A stretch of DNA of 64,000 nt from UBA4421 sp002704225 (lineage in GTDB: Bacteria; Pseudomonadota; Gammaproteobacteria; Pseudomonadales; Azotimanducaceae). Positions 9,185-18,175 of the stretch are shown in pieces. A model generated the notes under the pieces. The model worked only from the letters and a program-made list of their open reading frames with translations. It ran no database searches and was not told the origin of the DNA. The DNA is taken from contig CACDWG010000002.1 in the NCBI GenBank assembly GCA_902556425.1, forward strand, positions 62,001 to 126,000. Reading direction: 5' to 3'. Both the position numbers and the translations under genes were made by a program. The number at the start of each line of letters is the position of its first letter. The stretch's first letter is position 1.

Positions 9185-9631
9185 ATGAATGTTTTTCAGA
9201 ATGATGACCTTAGATGGAAGCACTTCACCGGTAGTGACCGGTTTGACTATCCCATTGATTTTTATTCAGCCCTGTTATCTGTACGACCCGATGGCCACAT
9301 AGACCTGTTGTATTGGTGGGAACCCAACAGCTACTGTCACTTTCACCGACATACCGCCAAAACCACGTCCTTGGTGCTAAAAGGTGAGCTGCATGTCATT
9401 GATGTAGATCCAGAAACGGGAGAAGAACTGAGCGTCAAGATCAGACCAGTCGGCGATTTTGCCAGCAAAGCACCTGGCGACGTGCACATGGAAAGAGGCG
9501 GCCCCGAAGGCGCACTTGTGATGTTCAGTTTATATACCGAGGACGGCTCTTTGGCCGAGACTTTAGCCAGCAACGGTCGTGTCCTTAGCACATCGACCAT
9601 CGACCCGATTTTGCAGCGACACGCGAGCTAA
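9185..9631 (+). CDS. Cupin-fold protein
   Basis: 148-residue single-domain protein with a cupin-like core: CHFHRHTAKTTSLVLKGELHV (residues about 56-76) carries the histidines expected for a metal site, and a second motif follows around KAPGDVHMERGG. It resembles the ChrR/cysteine-dioxygenase-like cupins, but the reaction is unknown. It is preceded by 230 bases in which I see no gene. Start ATG 9185 follows a weak ribosome site. Confidence 0.68.
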   Translation: MNVFQNDDLRWKHFTGSDRFDYPIDFYSALLSVRPDGHIDLLYWWEPNSYCHFHRHTAKTTSLVLKGELHVIDVDPETGEELSVKIRPVGDFASKAPGDVHMERGGPEGALVMFSLYTEDGSLAETLASNGRVLSTSTIDPILQRHAS

Positions 9632-9908
9632 CCAACCCGCAGCAGCAGTCTGCGCGCCTGAAAACGTTTGGCAGAACAACAGTCACCCCCCAGACTTCGT
9701 TCACTTGCTCGGGGAGACCTTTGAAAAACGCCCGGGGCAAGGCTGGACGAACCATTGAGCGATTCCAATCAGCGTTGCCAAACGGCGCCGATCCAAGCGG
9801 TTGATCCGTGGGGGTTTTCTTATCTGAGCAGGTGTTTTAGCCCTACCCTCACCTATCGCTGGCACCAACAAGGGAGCGCGCCACACCCACAGATCGCCGC
9901 CGAAATGT
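9632..9908. other. Intergenic stretch, nothing recognised
   Basis: About 280 bases between the cupin gene and the small membrane protein. Short ORFs on both strands have atypical composition and no ribosome sites; I see no RNA gene or repeat. Confidence 0.5.
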
Positions 9909-10022
9909 TCAATAAGCGATCATCGCAGCAATTGCGGCAACACCAATGGTTGTCAGTATGAGCCCTACAACCAGTAGTATGAGATTTCTTGAAGTATCCG
10001 CATCGTTCGTTGATTCTGACAT
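9909..10022 (-). CDS. Small single-span membrane protein (37 residues)
   Basis: A 38-codon ORF starts with ATG at 10022 and ends with TGA at 9909. The product has a polar, acidic N-terminus (MSESTNDADTSRN) followed by one hydrophobic helix (LILLVVGLILTTIGVAAIAA) and a short tail. GAGGG lies seven bases upstream of the start. The clean soluble-then-hydrophobic layout and the ribosome site argue for a real gene despite its size. Function unknown; such proteins often modulate a larger membrane complex, but none is adjacent. Confidence 0.6.
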   Translation of the reverse strand: MSESTNDADTSRNLILLVVGLILTTIGVAAIAAMIAY

Positions 10023-10371
10023 GTATCCCTCGCGCCAATTTCCTCGTCAAAAAAAGTACGCGAATTCAGAGGTCTGCGTCAACAATCAAAACGAGGCCTA
10101 GAAGCGCTGGCCGCGGTCACAGGGCAGGCACTTTGTCTGTCTTTCAGACTCTGGTCAGGCCTCGACAAAAGCTGCAGGATCGGTTCAAAACCTAGGTAAA
10201 GATCGTGTTTTGCACGCCAAAAACCTGAGACGGTCGAAGAAAAACGTTTCAGATTCGTCATCGGCCCGTTTTCTCCACCAACCCTCTATTTCACGCGAAG
10301 TGCCTTGGGATGATGGTGCCCGCCGGGCGCATGGATACACCGGTGCTTTGAAAGAGCGTGGATGTTTTGGT
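10023..10371. other. Intergenic stretch with one doubtful ORF
   Basis: A 60-codon minus-strand ORF (10079-10261) has a GGAG upstream but no recognisable product and is not annotated as a gene. A short hairpin (GTGCCC/GGGCGC near 10317-10333) lies after the DUF1772 gene and may assist its 3' end, although it has no T run. Confidence 0.4.
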
Positions 10372-10866
10372 TTATTGTGACGCTGTAATCGTTAGCAGCA
10401 TAACCGTTACAAATACGGCAATCCCTGTTCGTAACGTATTGTAGGCGTTCCATTTTTCTTCGAAACGTACGCGTTCCTCTCGCAACGCCTGGGCATCCAA
10501 ATCTGCAATATGTAGATTTTGGATATGCCGATTTAAAGGCAGATGAATTGCTATGGTCACTCCCTGCACACCCAGCAAATACATGGCGCCAACAAGGTCT
10601 GTTAACCAACCATCCGACTGATCGGTCCCGACTGTTACGGCTATCATTAGACATACGATGGAAATGATAGACCCTATCCAAATGAGGTTAAAAACTGGTT
10701 GACCGCGCTGGATAACGCCATCCGTCGCCTGAAAAGCCGTTATAAAATCCCGATCGTTGAGGTTGGCCAGACCGGGCATTACAACGATTGCAAACGTCAG
10801 AATAAATCCCGTCACTAGCGCACAGGTCAGGGTTGAAAGAACCAACAAAACATCAACAACCATCAT
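10372..10866 (-). CDS. DUF1772 / anthrone oxygenase-like membrane protein
   Basis: 164 residues with four predicted membrane helices (about residues 5-28, 60-80, 88-108 and 145-162). The conserved segments GFILTFAIVVMPGL, the HLPLNRHIQ motif and the FEEKWNAYNTLRT motif identify the DUF1772 family. Some family members are linked to anthrone oxidation in polyketide pathways, but no polyketide genes are here, so the role is open. The start could be either of two consecutive methionines. The gene is monocistronic by context. Confidence 0.75.
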   Translation of the reverse strand: MMVVDVLLVLSTLTCALVTGFILTFAIVVMPGLANLNDRDFITAFQATDGVIQRGQPVFNLIWIGSIISIVCLMIAVTVGTDQSDGWLTDLVGAMYLLGVQGVTIAIHLPLNRHIQNLHIADLDAQALREERVRFEEKWNAYNTLRTGIAVFVTVMLLTITASQ

Positions 10867-10911
10867 TTAGTCTTCCACCTCGATCATAACGGCGCCTAAC
10901 GCAAAACGTTA

Positions 10912-11112
10912 TCAGTTCAGATTCGAATGCGCTTGACGCAAACCGATGTTTGCTGGAGTAAGTCCAAACGCGGACAGGTCACCGACGTTCCCGGCGCTCA
11001 ATCCATCGTACGTCAGGTAGCAAACATCGTGCATTTTATACAACGGCACCGTGGGGAACAGATGATGAATCAGGTGATCGTGGTGATAGACAGGTAGCGA
11101 ACTGTCCTCACG
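10912..11112 (-). pseudogene. C-terminal remnant of a membrane fatty acid desaturase
   Basis: Read on the minus strand without a start codon, about 66 codons run from a stop at 11113-11115 to TGA at 10912-10914. They contain the third histidine box, YHHDHLIHHLFPTVPLYK, typical of acyl-lipid/fatty acid desaturases, followed by a short C-terminal tail. No upstream membrane helices or first two histidine boxes exist nearby. The break coincides with a plus-strand terminator-like hairpin, suggesting that a rearrangement removed the rest. Confidence 0.68.
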
Positions 11113-11114
11113 CT

Positions 11115-11146
11115 AAGCCCCAGTCAGATAAGCGGCTGGGGTTTTG
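11115..11146 (+). terminator. Terminator-like hairpin at the desaturase break
   Basis: AAGCCCCAG (11115-11123) pairs with CTGGGGTTT (11136-11144) around a 12-base loop and is followed by T bases, giving an intrinsic terminator on the plus strand. No plus-strand gene lies upstream, so it may be left over from a rearranged locus. Confidence 0.5.
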
Positions 11147-11238
11147 CGGTTCCAGCGGCTCATCACTGCATGTTGCGTCTCGCCCGGTTTTGCGGGACGC
11201 TTCCAGCGCTTTATCACCCACGTTGCCAAGGTTCTATC

Positions 11239-11751
11239 ATGCGATCTCAGACTTCCTATCTGCAAATCATAGCTCTGTTAATCGGTGGATTGTTTGCCGG
11301 CTTGGGCGCTCACGCCGATACATCCACACCGACCGACATGGCCAACTCGCCAAACACGCACCTAGACGTCTATAAATCTCCCACCTGCGGCTGCTGTGCC
11401 CATTGGATCGACCATGTTGAGGAGAGCGGTTATACCGTGGACGCACATCACCCGGAAGGTCTCACCGACTTTAAGTTGGCGCAAGGTATTGGCCTGCGTT
11501 ATCAATCCTGTCATACCGCCATTTCTGCAGAGGGCTACCGCTTTGAAGGGCATGTGCCGGCGAAATACGTCACCCAGTACCTTTCGGCTCCACCGCCAGG
11601 ATCCATCGGTCTGGCAGTCCCCGGCATGCCCGTAGGCAGTCCCGGTATGGAAATGGGTGATCGATTCATGCCCTATCAGGTGCTGCTTTTGCAAGAAAAC
11701 GGCAGCCACACGGTCTATGCCGATCTAAAGCGAGCACAAGACCAGCACTGA
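11239..11751 (+). CDS. DUF411 family secreted metal-binding-type protein
   Basis: 170 residues with a signal peptide (MRSQTSYLQIIALLIGGLFA, ending near AHAD) and the DUF411 core: DVYKSPTCGCCAHWIDH (about residues 37-53) with its cysteine pair, QSCHTA, and GHVPAKYV. DUF411 proteins are commonly found with copper resistance genes and are thought to bind metal in the periplasm. No copper pump is adjacent here. Start ATG 11239 is preferred because it gives a normal signal peptide; an upstream in-frame extension to 11170 lacks one. A degenerate tandem repeat and a hairpin precede it. Confidence 0.8.
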   Translation: MRSQTSYLQIIALLIGGLFAGLGAHADTSTPTDMANSPNTHLDVYKSPTCGCCAHWIDHVEESGYTVDAHHPEGLTDFKLAQGIGLRYQSCHTAISAEGYRFEGHVPAKYVTQYLSAPPPGSIGLAVPGMPVGSPGMEMGDRFMPYQVLLLQENGSHTVYADLKRAQDQH

Positions 11752-11896
11752 TAAGGTTGCGCTACGAATTGGCGCTTCCTGCGCCAATCCCTGCCCATCC
11801 GAGGCTTTTCCAAGTCTAGTCGAGGCTTTACCGGATTCTTCGCCGCCTCTCGCGTTAAAGAGCCGATATGCTGCGCTTCATTTGCCGGAGATGTCT

Positions 11897-12379
11897 ATGT
11901 ACCACCTCAGCGAAGCCTACTTAATGGCGACCTACATCTGTCTACTCGCGTCCTATCTCGGTGCCTTGCTCTTTGGTACCGCTGTCGTCGCTCCGATCGC
12001 CGTTGGGTCGTTGTCCGAAACCCAAGCAGGAGCCTTTCTGCGGCGATACTGGGTGATCTACCACCGCATCGCTGTGATTGGCGGTCTGCTGTTTGCCGGC
12101 GCAGCGGCCTTGGGCTCTACCGTGTCGGCAGTGCCCGCACCCTATGCACTGTTGATCGTCTGCCTAACCGGTCTCATGACCCTATGCTTCTACGTGGCAA
12201 TGACGCTGATTCCATCGATTAACCACGCGAAGGACGCCGGCGATACTCAGACCTTTGCCCGTCTGCATCGCCGCAATGTCAGCTTGGTCAGTTTCGGCAT
12301 GCTGACCACCCTAGTGCTGTTGATCGCGCTGGTTTATGTCCTGCCCGGTCAATTTACCTTCTGGCCGACAGCTGCTTAA
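11897..12379 (+). CDS. DUF4149/TMEM205-like four-helix membrane protein
   Basis: 160 residues with four hydrophobic helices (about residues 8-33, 58-77, 83-107 and 132-153) and polar connectors (RRYWVIYHR, ARLHRRNVS). This layout matches the DUF4149/TMEM205-like family of unknown function. GGAG lies six bases before ATG 11897; the longer TTG start at 11882 is less likely. Its stop codon overlaps that of pgl on the other strand (TTAA shared), so the two genes converge with no spacer. Confidence 0.65.
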   Translation: MYHLSEAYLMATYICLLASYLGALLFGTAVVAPIAVGSLSETQAGAFLRRYWVIYHRIAVIGGLLFAGAAALGSTVSAVPAPYALLIVCLTGLMTLCFYVAMTLIPSINHAKDAGDTQTFARLHRRNVSLVSFGMLTTLVLLIALVYVLPGQFTFWPTAA

Positions 12380-13122
12380 GGCCCGAGCCGCACGAGGCGA
12401 TCGCTGAAGACAGATACCGGGGTGTTCTGCTGACGCAATATGGCACCGATGGGGTATCGCTGAGGGGCATTGGCCGCCCAAGCACTCTGCAGTACCTCGG
12501 CCTTTTCCTCACCGGTAATGTGCACAACAATTTGCTCAGCATTAAGCAGACGGGCCAAGGTCATGCTGATGCGCTGGTGCGGGGCCACTGGCGGATCGAC
12601 GAGCAAACAGGCATCCGTCGTCGTGGGGTTCAGACCCGCCGACAACTGAGGGGCATCGGGGAATAATGATGCGGTATGCGCGTCATTTCCCATACCCAAA
12701 ATGACCAGGTCGAAGGGCGTACTCCCTTGAAACTGCCGGTTCAGGCAGGCCACCTGTTGTTCTGGGGTGTCGGCTTCGCCTCGCAGCGACAACAACGAGG
12801 TCAGTGCTGAGGCTGGCAATATCCGGCGTAGCTGGCCTTCGTTACTGTCTGGGTGATCAACGGGCACCCAGCGCTCATCCGCTAGCGTGATTTGGATGCT
12901 CGACCAAGGCAGAGGAATCGCTGCCAAACAGCGAAAAAATCCCAGCGGCGTCGAACCACCTGAGACCACCAGCGATGCCTTACCCCGCTCCGCTACGCCT
13001 TCACTCAGGCACTGTGCGACGTACTCGGCCAGAGTAGCATCCAATGCCTTCGTGTCCTCGAACACCAGGCATTGGGGTTTGGTTGCATTTTCCGTTCCCG
13101 CCGTTGTTACAGGTTTACTCAT
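12376..13122 (-). CDS. pgl: 6-phosphogluconolactonase
   Basis: Hydrolyses 6-phosphogluconolactone to 6-phosphogluconate, between Zwf and Edd. The product is 248 residues from the chosen ATG. Family motifs are LVVSGGSTP (substrate phosphate site), ADERWVP, LVILGMGNDAHTASLFP and ITGEEKAEV. The start at 13122 overlaps the zwf 3' end by eight bases, indicating coupling; a longer start at 13146 is possible. Last gene of the Entner-Doudoroff operon. Confidence 0.93.
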   Translation of the reverse strand: MSKPVTTAGTENATKPQCLVFEDTKALDATLAEYVAQCLSEGVAERGKASLVVSGGSTPLGFFRCLAAIPLPWSSIQITLADERWVPVDHPDSNEGQLRRILPASALTSLLSLRGEADTPEQQVACLNRQFQGSTPFDLVILGMGNDAHTASLFPDAPQLSAGLNPTTTDACLLVDPPVAPHQRISMTLARLLNAEQIVVHITGEEKAEVLQSAWAANAPQRYPIGAILRQQNTPVSVFSDRLVRLGP

Positions 13123-14569
13123 GCCAGCTTCGCCCGTCTCGGCCAATCAACAACTCCGCCTGAGCCGGCCCCTTGGTGCCCGCTGAATAGGGATTGACTT
13201 TCAGGCGACGGCTTTCCCAGGCGCTGATGAGCTGATCACACCACAGCCAGGATTGCTCGACTTCTTCTCTGCCAACGAAGAGTGACTGGTCCCCACGAAT
13301 AACGTCCAAAAACAGCCGTTCGTAGGCATCGGGAATACGCTCAATACCGGACGCGGCGAGAAAGTTCAGGTCCAAGTTCTGGCGAATCAGTCCCATGTCG
13401 CCTTCGATTCCGTGCTGCTTTGACAGCATCTGCATCTCGATCCCTTCGTTGGGCTGCAGTCGAATCACCAAGCGGTTGGGCGAATTTTCGTGAGAGGCAA
13501 AAATGTTGTGAGCCAGCGTTTTGTAGGTGATGACGATTTCCGTCACTTTCTCACCCATGCGCTTACCGGTCCGCAGATAAAACGGCACACCGGCCCAACG
13601 CCAGTTATCGATGAAGGCTTTGACCGCAACGAAGGTCTCTGTATCTGAATCTGGGTTGTCCGCGTCTTCCAGATCCAGATAGCCCGTCAGTTCTTCGGCC
13701 CTGTACCAGCCTTGTGTGTACTGGCCCCGCACCACATGATCGGCCACGGTCGCGTCATCAATAACCCGCAAGGCTCTGACCACCTTCACCTTCTCATCCC
13801 GAATGTCGTGGGCGGTCATGGTATTTGGCGGCTCCATAGCGACCAGACAGAGCAACTGCATCAGGTGATTTTGCAGCATGTCTCGCAGTTGTCCGACCTG
13901 ATCGTAATACGAAAAACGACCATCAATGCCGACGGTTTCCGCCACCGTGATCTGCACATGATCGATGCAGGTATTGTCCCATTGGGCATTGATAAAACGA
14001 TTGGCAAAACGCAGCGCCAACAGATTCTGGACTGTTTCCTTGCCCAGATAGTGATCAATGCGATAAATCCGGTTCTCTTCAAAGAAATGACCGACGGTTT
14101 CGTTCACTTCTTTGCAATTCGCGTGATTCCGACCGATGGGTTTTTCTAACACCACCCGCGATTGCTCCGAAAGGCAGCCCGACCCGTTCAAATTTTCGCA
14201 AATGGTTTGAAACAAACTCGGTGGGGTCGCGAAATAAAATACGGCCACGCGCTCTGGCTTCAACTGCTGGGAAAGCGCCGCGTATTGGCTGATGTCCGTG
14301 AACTGCACCGACACATAGTCCACGCGCTGACAGAACCGTTGCCACAGGCCTTCAGACCACCGCTGCTCGCCTAGGTACGCTTTCAGCGTTTGTTCCTGAC
14401 CTGCCATAAACTGATCGGTGCTTATGTCTTCCCGAGACAGCGCGAGAATGCGTAGGTCTGGGGACAACAGCTCGCTATAGTCCAAGTGCATGAGAGCAGG
14501 CAGCAGTTTTCTCCTGGAAAGATCTCCTGCGGCGCCGAATAGAACAAGGTCGATTTGGTTATCCTTCAC
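13115..14569 (-). CDS. zwf: Glucose-6-phosphate dehydrogenase
   Basis: Oxidises glucose 6-phosphate to 6-phosphogluconolactone with NAD(P)+. From the GTG at 14569 the product has 484 residues, matching the family; the open frame to 14704 would run into eda. Visible motifs are the Rossmann LFGAAGDLSRRKLLPAL, the active-site YRIDHYLGKETVQN and the C-terminal YERLFLDVIRGDQSLFV. AGGA precedes the GTG. It begins 11 bases after eda and overlaps pgl, so it is part of one transcript. Confidence 0.95.
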   Translation of the reverse strand: MKDNQIDLVLFGAAGDLSRRKLLPALMHLDYSELLSPDLRILALSREDISTDQFMAGQEQTLKAYLGEQRWSEGLWQRFCQRVDYVSVQFTDISQYAALSQQLKPERVAVFYFATPPSLFQTICENLNGSGCLSEQSRVVLEKPIGRNHANCKEVNETVGHFFEENRIYRIDHYLGKETVQNLLALRFANRFINAQWDNTCIDHVQITVAETVGIDGRFSYYDQVGQLRDMLQNHLMQLLCLVAMEPPNTMTAHDIRDEKVKVVRALRVIDDATVADHVVRGQYTQGWYRAEELTGYLDLEDADNPDSDTETFVAVKAFIDNWRWAGVPFYLRTGKRMGEKVTEIVITYKTLAHNIFASHENSPNRLVIRLQPNEGIEMQMLSKQHGIEGDMGLIRQNLDLNFLAASGIERIPDAYERLFLDVIRGDQSLFVGREEVEQSWLWCDQLISAWESRRLKVNPYSAGTKGPAQAELLIGRDGRSWHE

Positions 14570-14580
14570 GATGGACGTTC

Positions 14581-15222
14581 CTATAAAGCTAAGGAATTCA
14601 CGGTATTTACTGCCTGCTGTGTCAGTTCGGTGATCTCTGACCACGCGTTCCGACGCTGTAGCGCGACGGGCGTGAGCCAAGACCCACCCACGCAAGATAC
14701 GCATTCAAGCGATAAGTAGTCGACGAGGTTATGCGGACCAATGCCGCCGGTAGGACAGAAAGTGGCCTGAGAAAAAGGTGCTGCCAAGGCTTTCAGCGCC
14801 GAGATGCCGCCTGAAGACTCTGCCGGAAAAAACTTGAATGCGGTGAAGCCGTATTCGAGGCCCAACATGATATCGCTGGCGCAAGAAACACCGGGCACCA
14901 TGGGCATGGACAGCCCTTGACTTGCCTCTGCCATGGTTCGCGTCAGACCCGGCGTGATCACAAATTCACAGCCGGCGTCCACTGCCGCCTCCAGTTTGGC
15001 GACGTCGGTTACGGTGCCAGCACCAACAATGACATCAGGTACTTCTGCGCGAATACGCCTTATCGCTTCCAAGCTCACAGGCGTACGCATGACAATCTCG
15101 AGCATCGCGATACCGCCTTTACGCAGCGCGTGGGCTATGGGTACCGCCTGTTCGGCATCTGTGATTTGTACAACCGGCATAACCGGTGTCATTTCCAGCA
15201 AGCTGTGGCTGGTTACCTGCAT
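14581..15222 (-). CDS. eda: 2-dehydro-3-deoxy-6-phosphogluconate (KDPG) aldolase
   Basis: Splits KDPG into pyruvate and glyceraldehyde 3-phosphate, the last step of the Entner-Doudoroff pathway. 213 residues, normal length. The Schiff-base lysine lies in FTAFKFFPAE (near residue 129), the catalytic glutamate in MLEIVMRTP (near residue 42), and the phosphate-binding end is CPTGGIGPHN. It sits 19 bases after glk and 11 before zwf. Confidence 0.95.
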   Translation of the reverse strand: MQVTSHSLLEMTPVMPVVQITDAEQAVPIAHALRKGGIAMLEIVMRTPVSLEAIRRIRAEVPDVIVGAGTVTDVAKLEAAVDAGCEFVITPGLTRTMAEASQGLSMPMVPGVSCASDIMLGLEYGFTAFKFFPAESSGGISALKALAAPFSQATFCPTGGIGPHNLVDYLSLECVSCVGGSWLTPVALQRRNAWSEITELTQQAVNTVNSLAL

Positions 15223-15241
15223 CTCGTTAACCTCGTATGTA

Positions 15242-16237
15242 TTAGGAATGGCCTCGTTGCACTAGGTAGGCAGCGGCCCCTTTTAGACCGATATCTTTGG
15301 CCGTAATAACTCGCACTGGAATGTCGGCCAGAAAGCCCCGCAACCGACCCTTGGACTCAAACCGGTTCCGGAACTCGCTTTGCTGAAGAATGCTCAGGAC
15401 TTTCGGGGCGATACCGCCGGCAATGAACACCCCACCTCGGGCACCCAGTGTGAGTGCTAAATTTCCTGCGAAGGATCCGAGAATCCGACAAAACAAGTGC
15501 AAGGTTCGCATGGCTAATGTATCCGACCCATCGATAGCCGCTTGATAAACGTCTTCCGGGCGCTCGTGTGCGGGTTCACGCAACGCCAACTCCGCTAAGG
15601 CCTGATAGGTGGATAAAATACCGGCTCCGGACAAGAGCCGTTCGTAGGACACTCGGCCAAAACGCTGCAGCAAGATGTTGAGTACGGCGATTTCCTGAGC
15701 GTCTACTGGCGCGTAGTCCGCATGCCCACCCTCTGCCTCAATCACCACGCTCTGTTCCTGACACGGTACCACCGCGCACACGCCCAAACCGGTTCCCGGC
15801 CCCAATACCGCGACGGGCTTGGTTGGATTACCAGCCCCACCGCCCAGTTGCACGTAATCATCCGCGGCTAACGTCGTGGTGGCATAACCAACCGCGGCAA
15901 AGTCGTTAATAATATGCAAAGGCCCACCGTCCAACTGCGCCTGAATACCATTTGCGTCGATCTCCCACGGGCTGTTGGTAAACTTAAGTACCGAACCATC
16001 CACGGGCCCTGCCACCGCGAGGCAAGCGCCTTGGGGAGTATGCGCCCAGCAGCCCGCTGAGCTTACATGGGTACAAAATTCGGTCAGCACATCCGCAAAT
16101 ATCGCGTGCTCCGCCACCGAGTAATAGACCACGTGGCACAGACTGCCGCTTTCCACGTCGACAACGGCGAAGCGCGCGTTCGTGCCACCCACATCCGCGA
16201 CCAGCTGCCAGGGTTGTTTCACTGAGGAGACTGGCAT
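15242..16237 (-). CDS. glk: Glucokinase
   Basis: Phosphorylates glucose with ATP to glucose 6-phosphate. 331 residues, normal for the bacterial hexokinase/Glk family. The ATP-binding LVADVGGTNARFAVV is at residues 12-26, the sugar-binding region includes FTNSPWEID and INDFAAVGY, and the glycine motif VLGPGTGLG and EAEGGHADY with the catalytic region follow. The ATG directly abuts the edd stop. In this operon it would phosphorylate glucose released from beta-glucan by the GH16 and GH3 enzymes upstream. Confidence 0.94.
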   Translation of the reverse strand: MPVSSVKQPWQLVADVGGTNARFAVVDVESGSLCHVVYYSVAEHAIFADVLTEFCTHVSSAGCWAHTPQGACLAVAGPVDGSVLKFTNSPWEIDANGIQAQLDGGPLHIINDFAAVGYATTTLAADDYVQLGGGAGNPTKPVAVLGPGTGLGVCAVVPCQEQSVVIEAEGGHADYAPVDAQEIAVLNILLQRFGRVSYERLLSGAGILSTYQALAELALREPAHERPEDVYQAAIDGSDTLAMRTLHLFCRILGSFAGNLALTLGARGGVFIAGGIAPKVLSILQQSEFRNRFESKGRLRGFLADIPVRVITAKDIGLKGAAAYLVQRGHS

Positions 16238-18103
16238 CTAGACCACAGCCTGCCGTGGAGCGCTTGCAGGTGAGTCTTGGTCGGCATTGACCGGCTCGTC
16301 AAAAAATACGCTGGCCCCTGCCTCTGCACTGCCGGTTGCTTGCCGAAACACGGCAAAGAATTCGCGTCCCACGCCCAGGTTTCCGACGCCCTTGTTGTGA
16401 GCGGCGTCTCGATTCGCTATCTCATCTTCAGACAGCTCGACCCGGACGGTTCCGGCAACGGCATCCAACTCGATCCAGTCACCATCACGCACCTTGGCCA
16501 ACGGTCCACCCAAACTGGCTTCTGGTGTCATGTGAATGGCAGCCGGGACCTTACCCGACGCGCCGGACATCCGACCATCGGTGACCAGGGCAACACGATG
16601 GCCACGATCCTGCAGCACACCCAGAATCGGCGTGAGCTTGTGCAATTCGGGCATACCGTTGGCTTGGGGGCCTTGGAAACGAACGACGACGACACAGTCC
16701 CGATCCAGAGCGCCCGTATCGAATTTCTCCTGCAGGGCGTGTTGATCGTCGATCACTACTGCTTGAGCCCGCACCTGACGATGCTCGGGCTTGACTGCGG
16801 ATACTTTGATGACACCGCGACCGAGATTACCCGTGAGCAGGCGTAAGCCCCCCTCTTGGTCAAAGGGCGAATCTGCAGCTGCAAGCACCTCGGTGTCTAG
16901 GCTCTTGGTTTGGCAGGGCTGCCAAGACAACCGACCACCGTCTAAACGAGGTTCCGTGCTGTAGTCGGCTAGAGTATCTCCCCAAACCGTTTGGGCATCG
17001 CTGTGCATAAAGCCGTGTTGCATCAATTGACTAAAGAGATAGCCGGTCCCCCCTGCCGCGTGAAAGTGATTGATGTCTGCCTGACCATTGGGATACACCC
17101 GGGCAAGCAGTGGCACCGCGCGAGACAGCTCATCGAAATCCGTCCAATCAATGACGATGCCTGCGGCTCTCGCCATGGCGATCAGGTGAATCGTATGATT
17201 TGTCGAACCTCCGGAGGCCAATAGTGCGACGACGGCATTCACGAAGGACCGTTCATCCAGCATCTTGCCGAGCGCCTTAGGCTTGATGCCCAAGGCCGTC
17301 ACCCGAGTGATGTGATGTGCAGCCTCAGCCGTCAGCGCGTCACGAAGTGGCGTGTCGGGATTCACGAACGATCCGCCTGGAAGCTGTAGCCCCATGGCCT
17401 CCATCAAAATCTGATTGCTGTTGGCTGTGCCGTAAAACGTGCAGGTGCCCGCCGAATGGTATGACGCGGATTCTGCATCCAGCAGCTCGTCTCGAGAAAT
17501 TTTGCCCTCGGCGAACAGTTGACGAATTCGGGCTTTTTCGCTGTTCGCGATGCCAGATTGCATGGGTCCAGCGGGAATAAACAGCATGGGCATATGACCG
17601 AAGCGCAGCGCGCCCATCAGCAGCCCAGGGACGATCTTGTCGCAGATGCCCAAGCACACCACACCATCAAACATCTGGTGCGATAAGGCGATGATGGTGG
17701 ATTGGGCGATATGATCGCGGCTGAACAGACTCAGCTCCATGCCTTCAAGCCCTTGGGTCACACCATCGCACATCGCTGGAACCGCACCCGCGACTTGGGC
17801 CGTTCCGCCCATGCTGCGCACATGCTTTTTGATCAGTTCCGGATATTCTGCGTAGGGCTGATGGGCCGATAACATGTCGTTATATGCCGTCACGATGCCG
17901 ATATTGGGAGCGTTCACCAACCGTATGGTTTCTTTGTCTGACGCATCACAGGCGGCGAACCCATGGGCCATATTGCCGCAGGACAGCTTGTTCCTAGGCG
18001 GTTGACCGTGGGTACTGGCTTCAATGAGATCTAAGTAGCGGCGGCGTTCATCACGGCTTCGCTCCGCAATACGTTGAGTTACCGCATCGACGATCGGGTT
18101 CAT
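16238..18103 (-). CDS. edd: Phosphogluconate dehydratase
   Basis: Dehydrates 6-phosphogluconate to KDPG using an iron-sulfur cluster. 621 residues, full length for Edd of the IlvD/Edd family. Conserved segments include IVTAYNDMLSAHQPY, VCLGICDKIVPGLLMGALRFGHMP, SYHSAGTCTFYGTANSNQ and TDGRMSGASGKVPAAIH. Cysteines suited to cluster binding occur in the CDGVTQG, GICDK and GTCTFYG segments. It is separated from the GH16 gene by 72 bases with only a weak hairpin, so transcription from the sugar-utilisation genes may continue into it. Confidence 0.95.
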   Translation of the reverse strand: MNPIVDAVTQRIAERSRDERRRYLDLIEASTHGQPPRNKLSCGNMAHGFAACDASDKETIRLVNAPNIGIVTAYNDMLSAHQPYAEYPELIKKHVRSMGGTAQVAGAVPAMCDGVTQGLEGMELSLFSRDHIAQSTIIALSHQMFDGVVCLGICDKIVPGLLMGALRFGHMPMLFIPAGPMQSGIANSEKARIRQLFAEGKISRDELLDAESASYHSAGTCTFYGTANSNQILMEAMGLQLPGGSFVNPDTPLRDALTAEAAHHITRVTALGIKPKALGKMLDERSFVNAVVALLASGGSTNHTIHLIAMARAAGIVIDWTDFDELSRAVPLLARVYPNGQADINHFHAAGGTGYLFSQLMQHGFMHSDAQTVWGDTLADYSTEPRLDGGRLSWQPCQTKSLDTEVLAAADSPFDQEGGLRLLTGNLGRGVIKVSAVKPEHRQVRAQAVVIDDQHALQEKFDTGALDRDCVVVVRFQGPQANGMPELHKLTPILGVLQDRGHRVALVTDGRMSGASGKVPAAIHMTPEASLGGPLAKVRDGDWIELDAVAGTVRVELSEDEIANRDAAHNKGVGNLGVGREFFAVFRQATGSAEAGASVFFDEPVNADQDSPASAPRQAVV

Positions 18104-18175
18104 AACAATTTTTCCAAGTAGGTAACGTTCTGGTGTCGCCGTTATGCGGCGTCAGCAACCTGTTCTCGTTGTGGG

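Noticed and set aside
10079..10261. 60-codon minus-strand ORF
   Set aside because: GGAG is present upstream but the predicted product has no coherent features.
18104..18175. Hairpin between GH16 and edd as a terminator
   Set aside because: The stem is only five clean base pairs and has no T run, so read-through into edd is expected.
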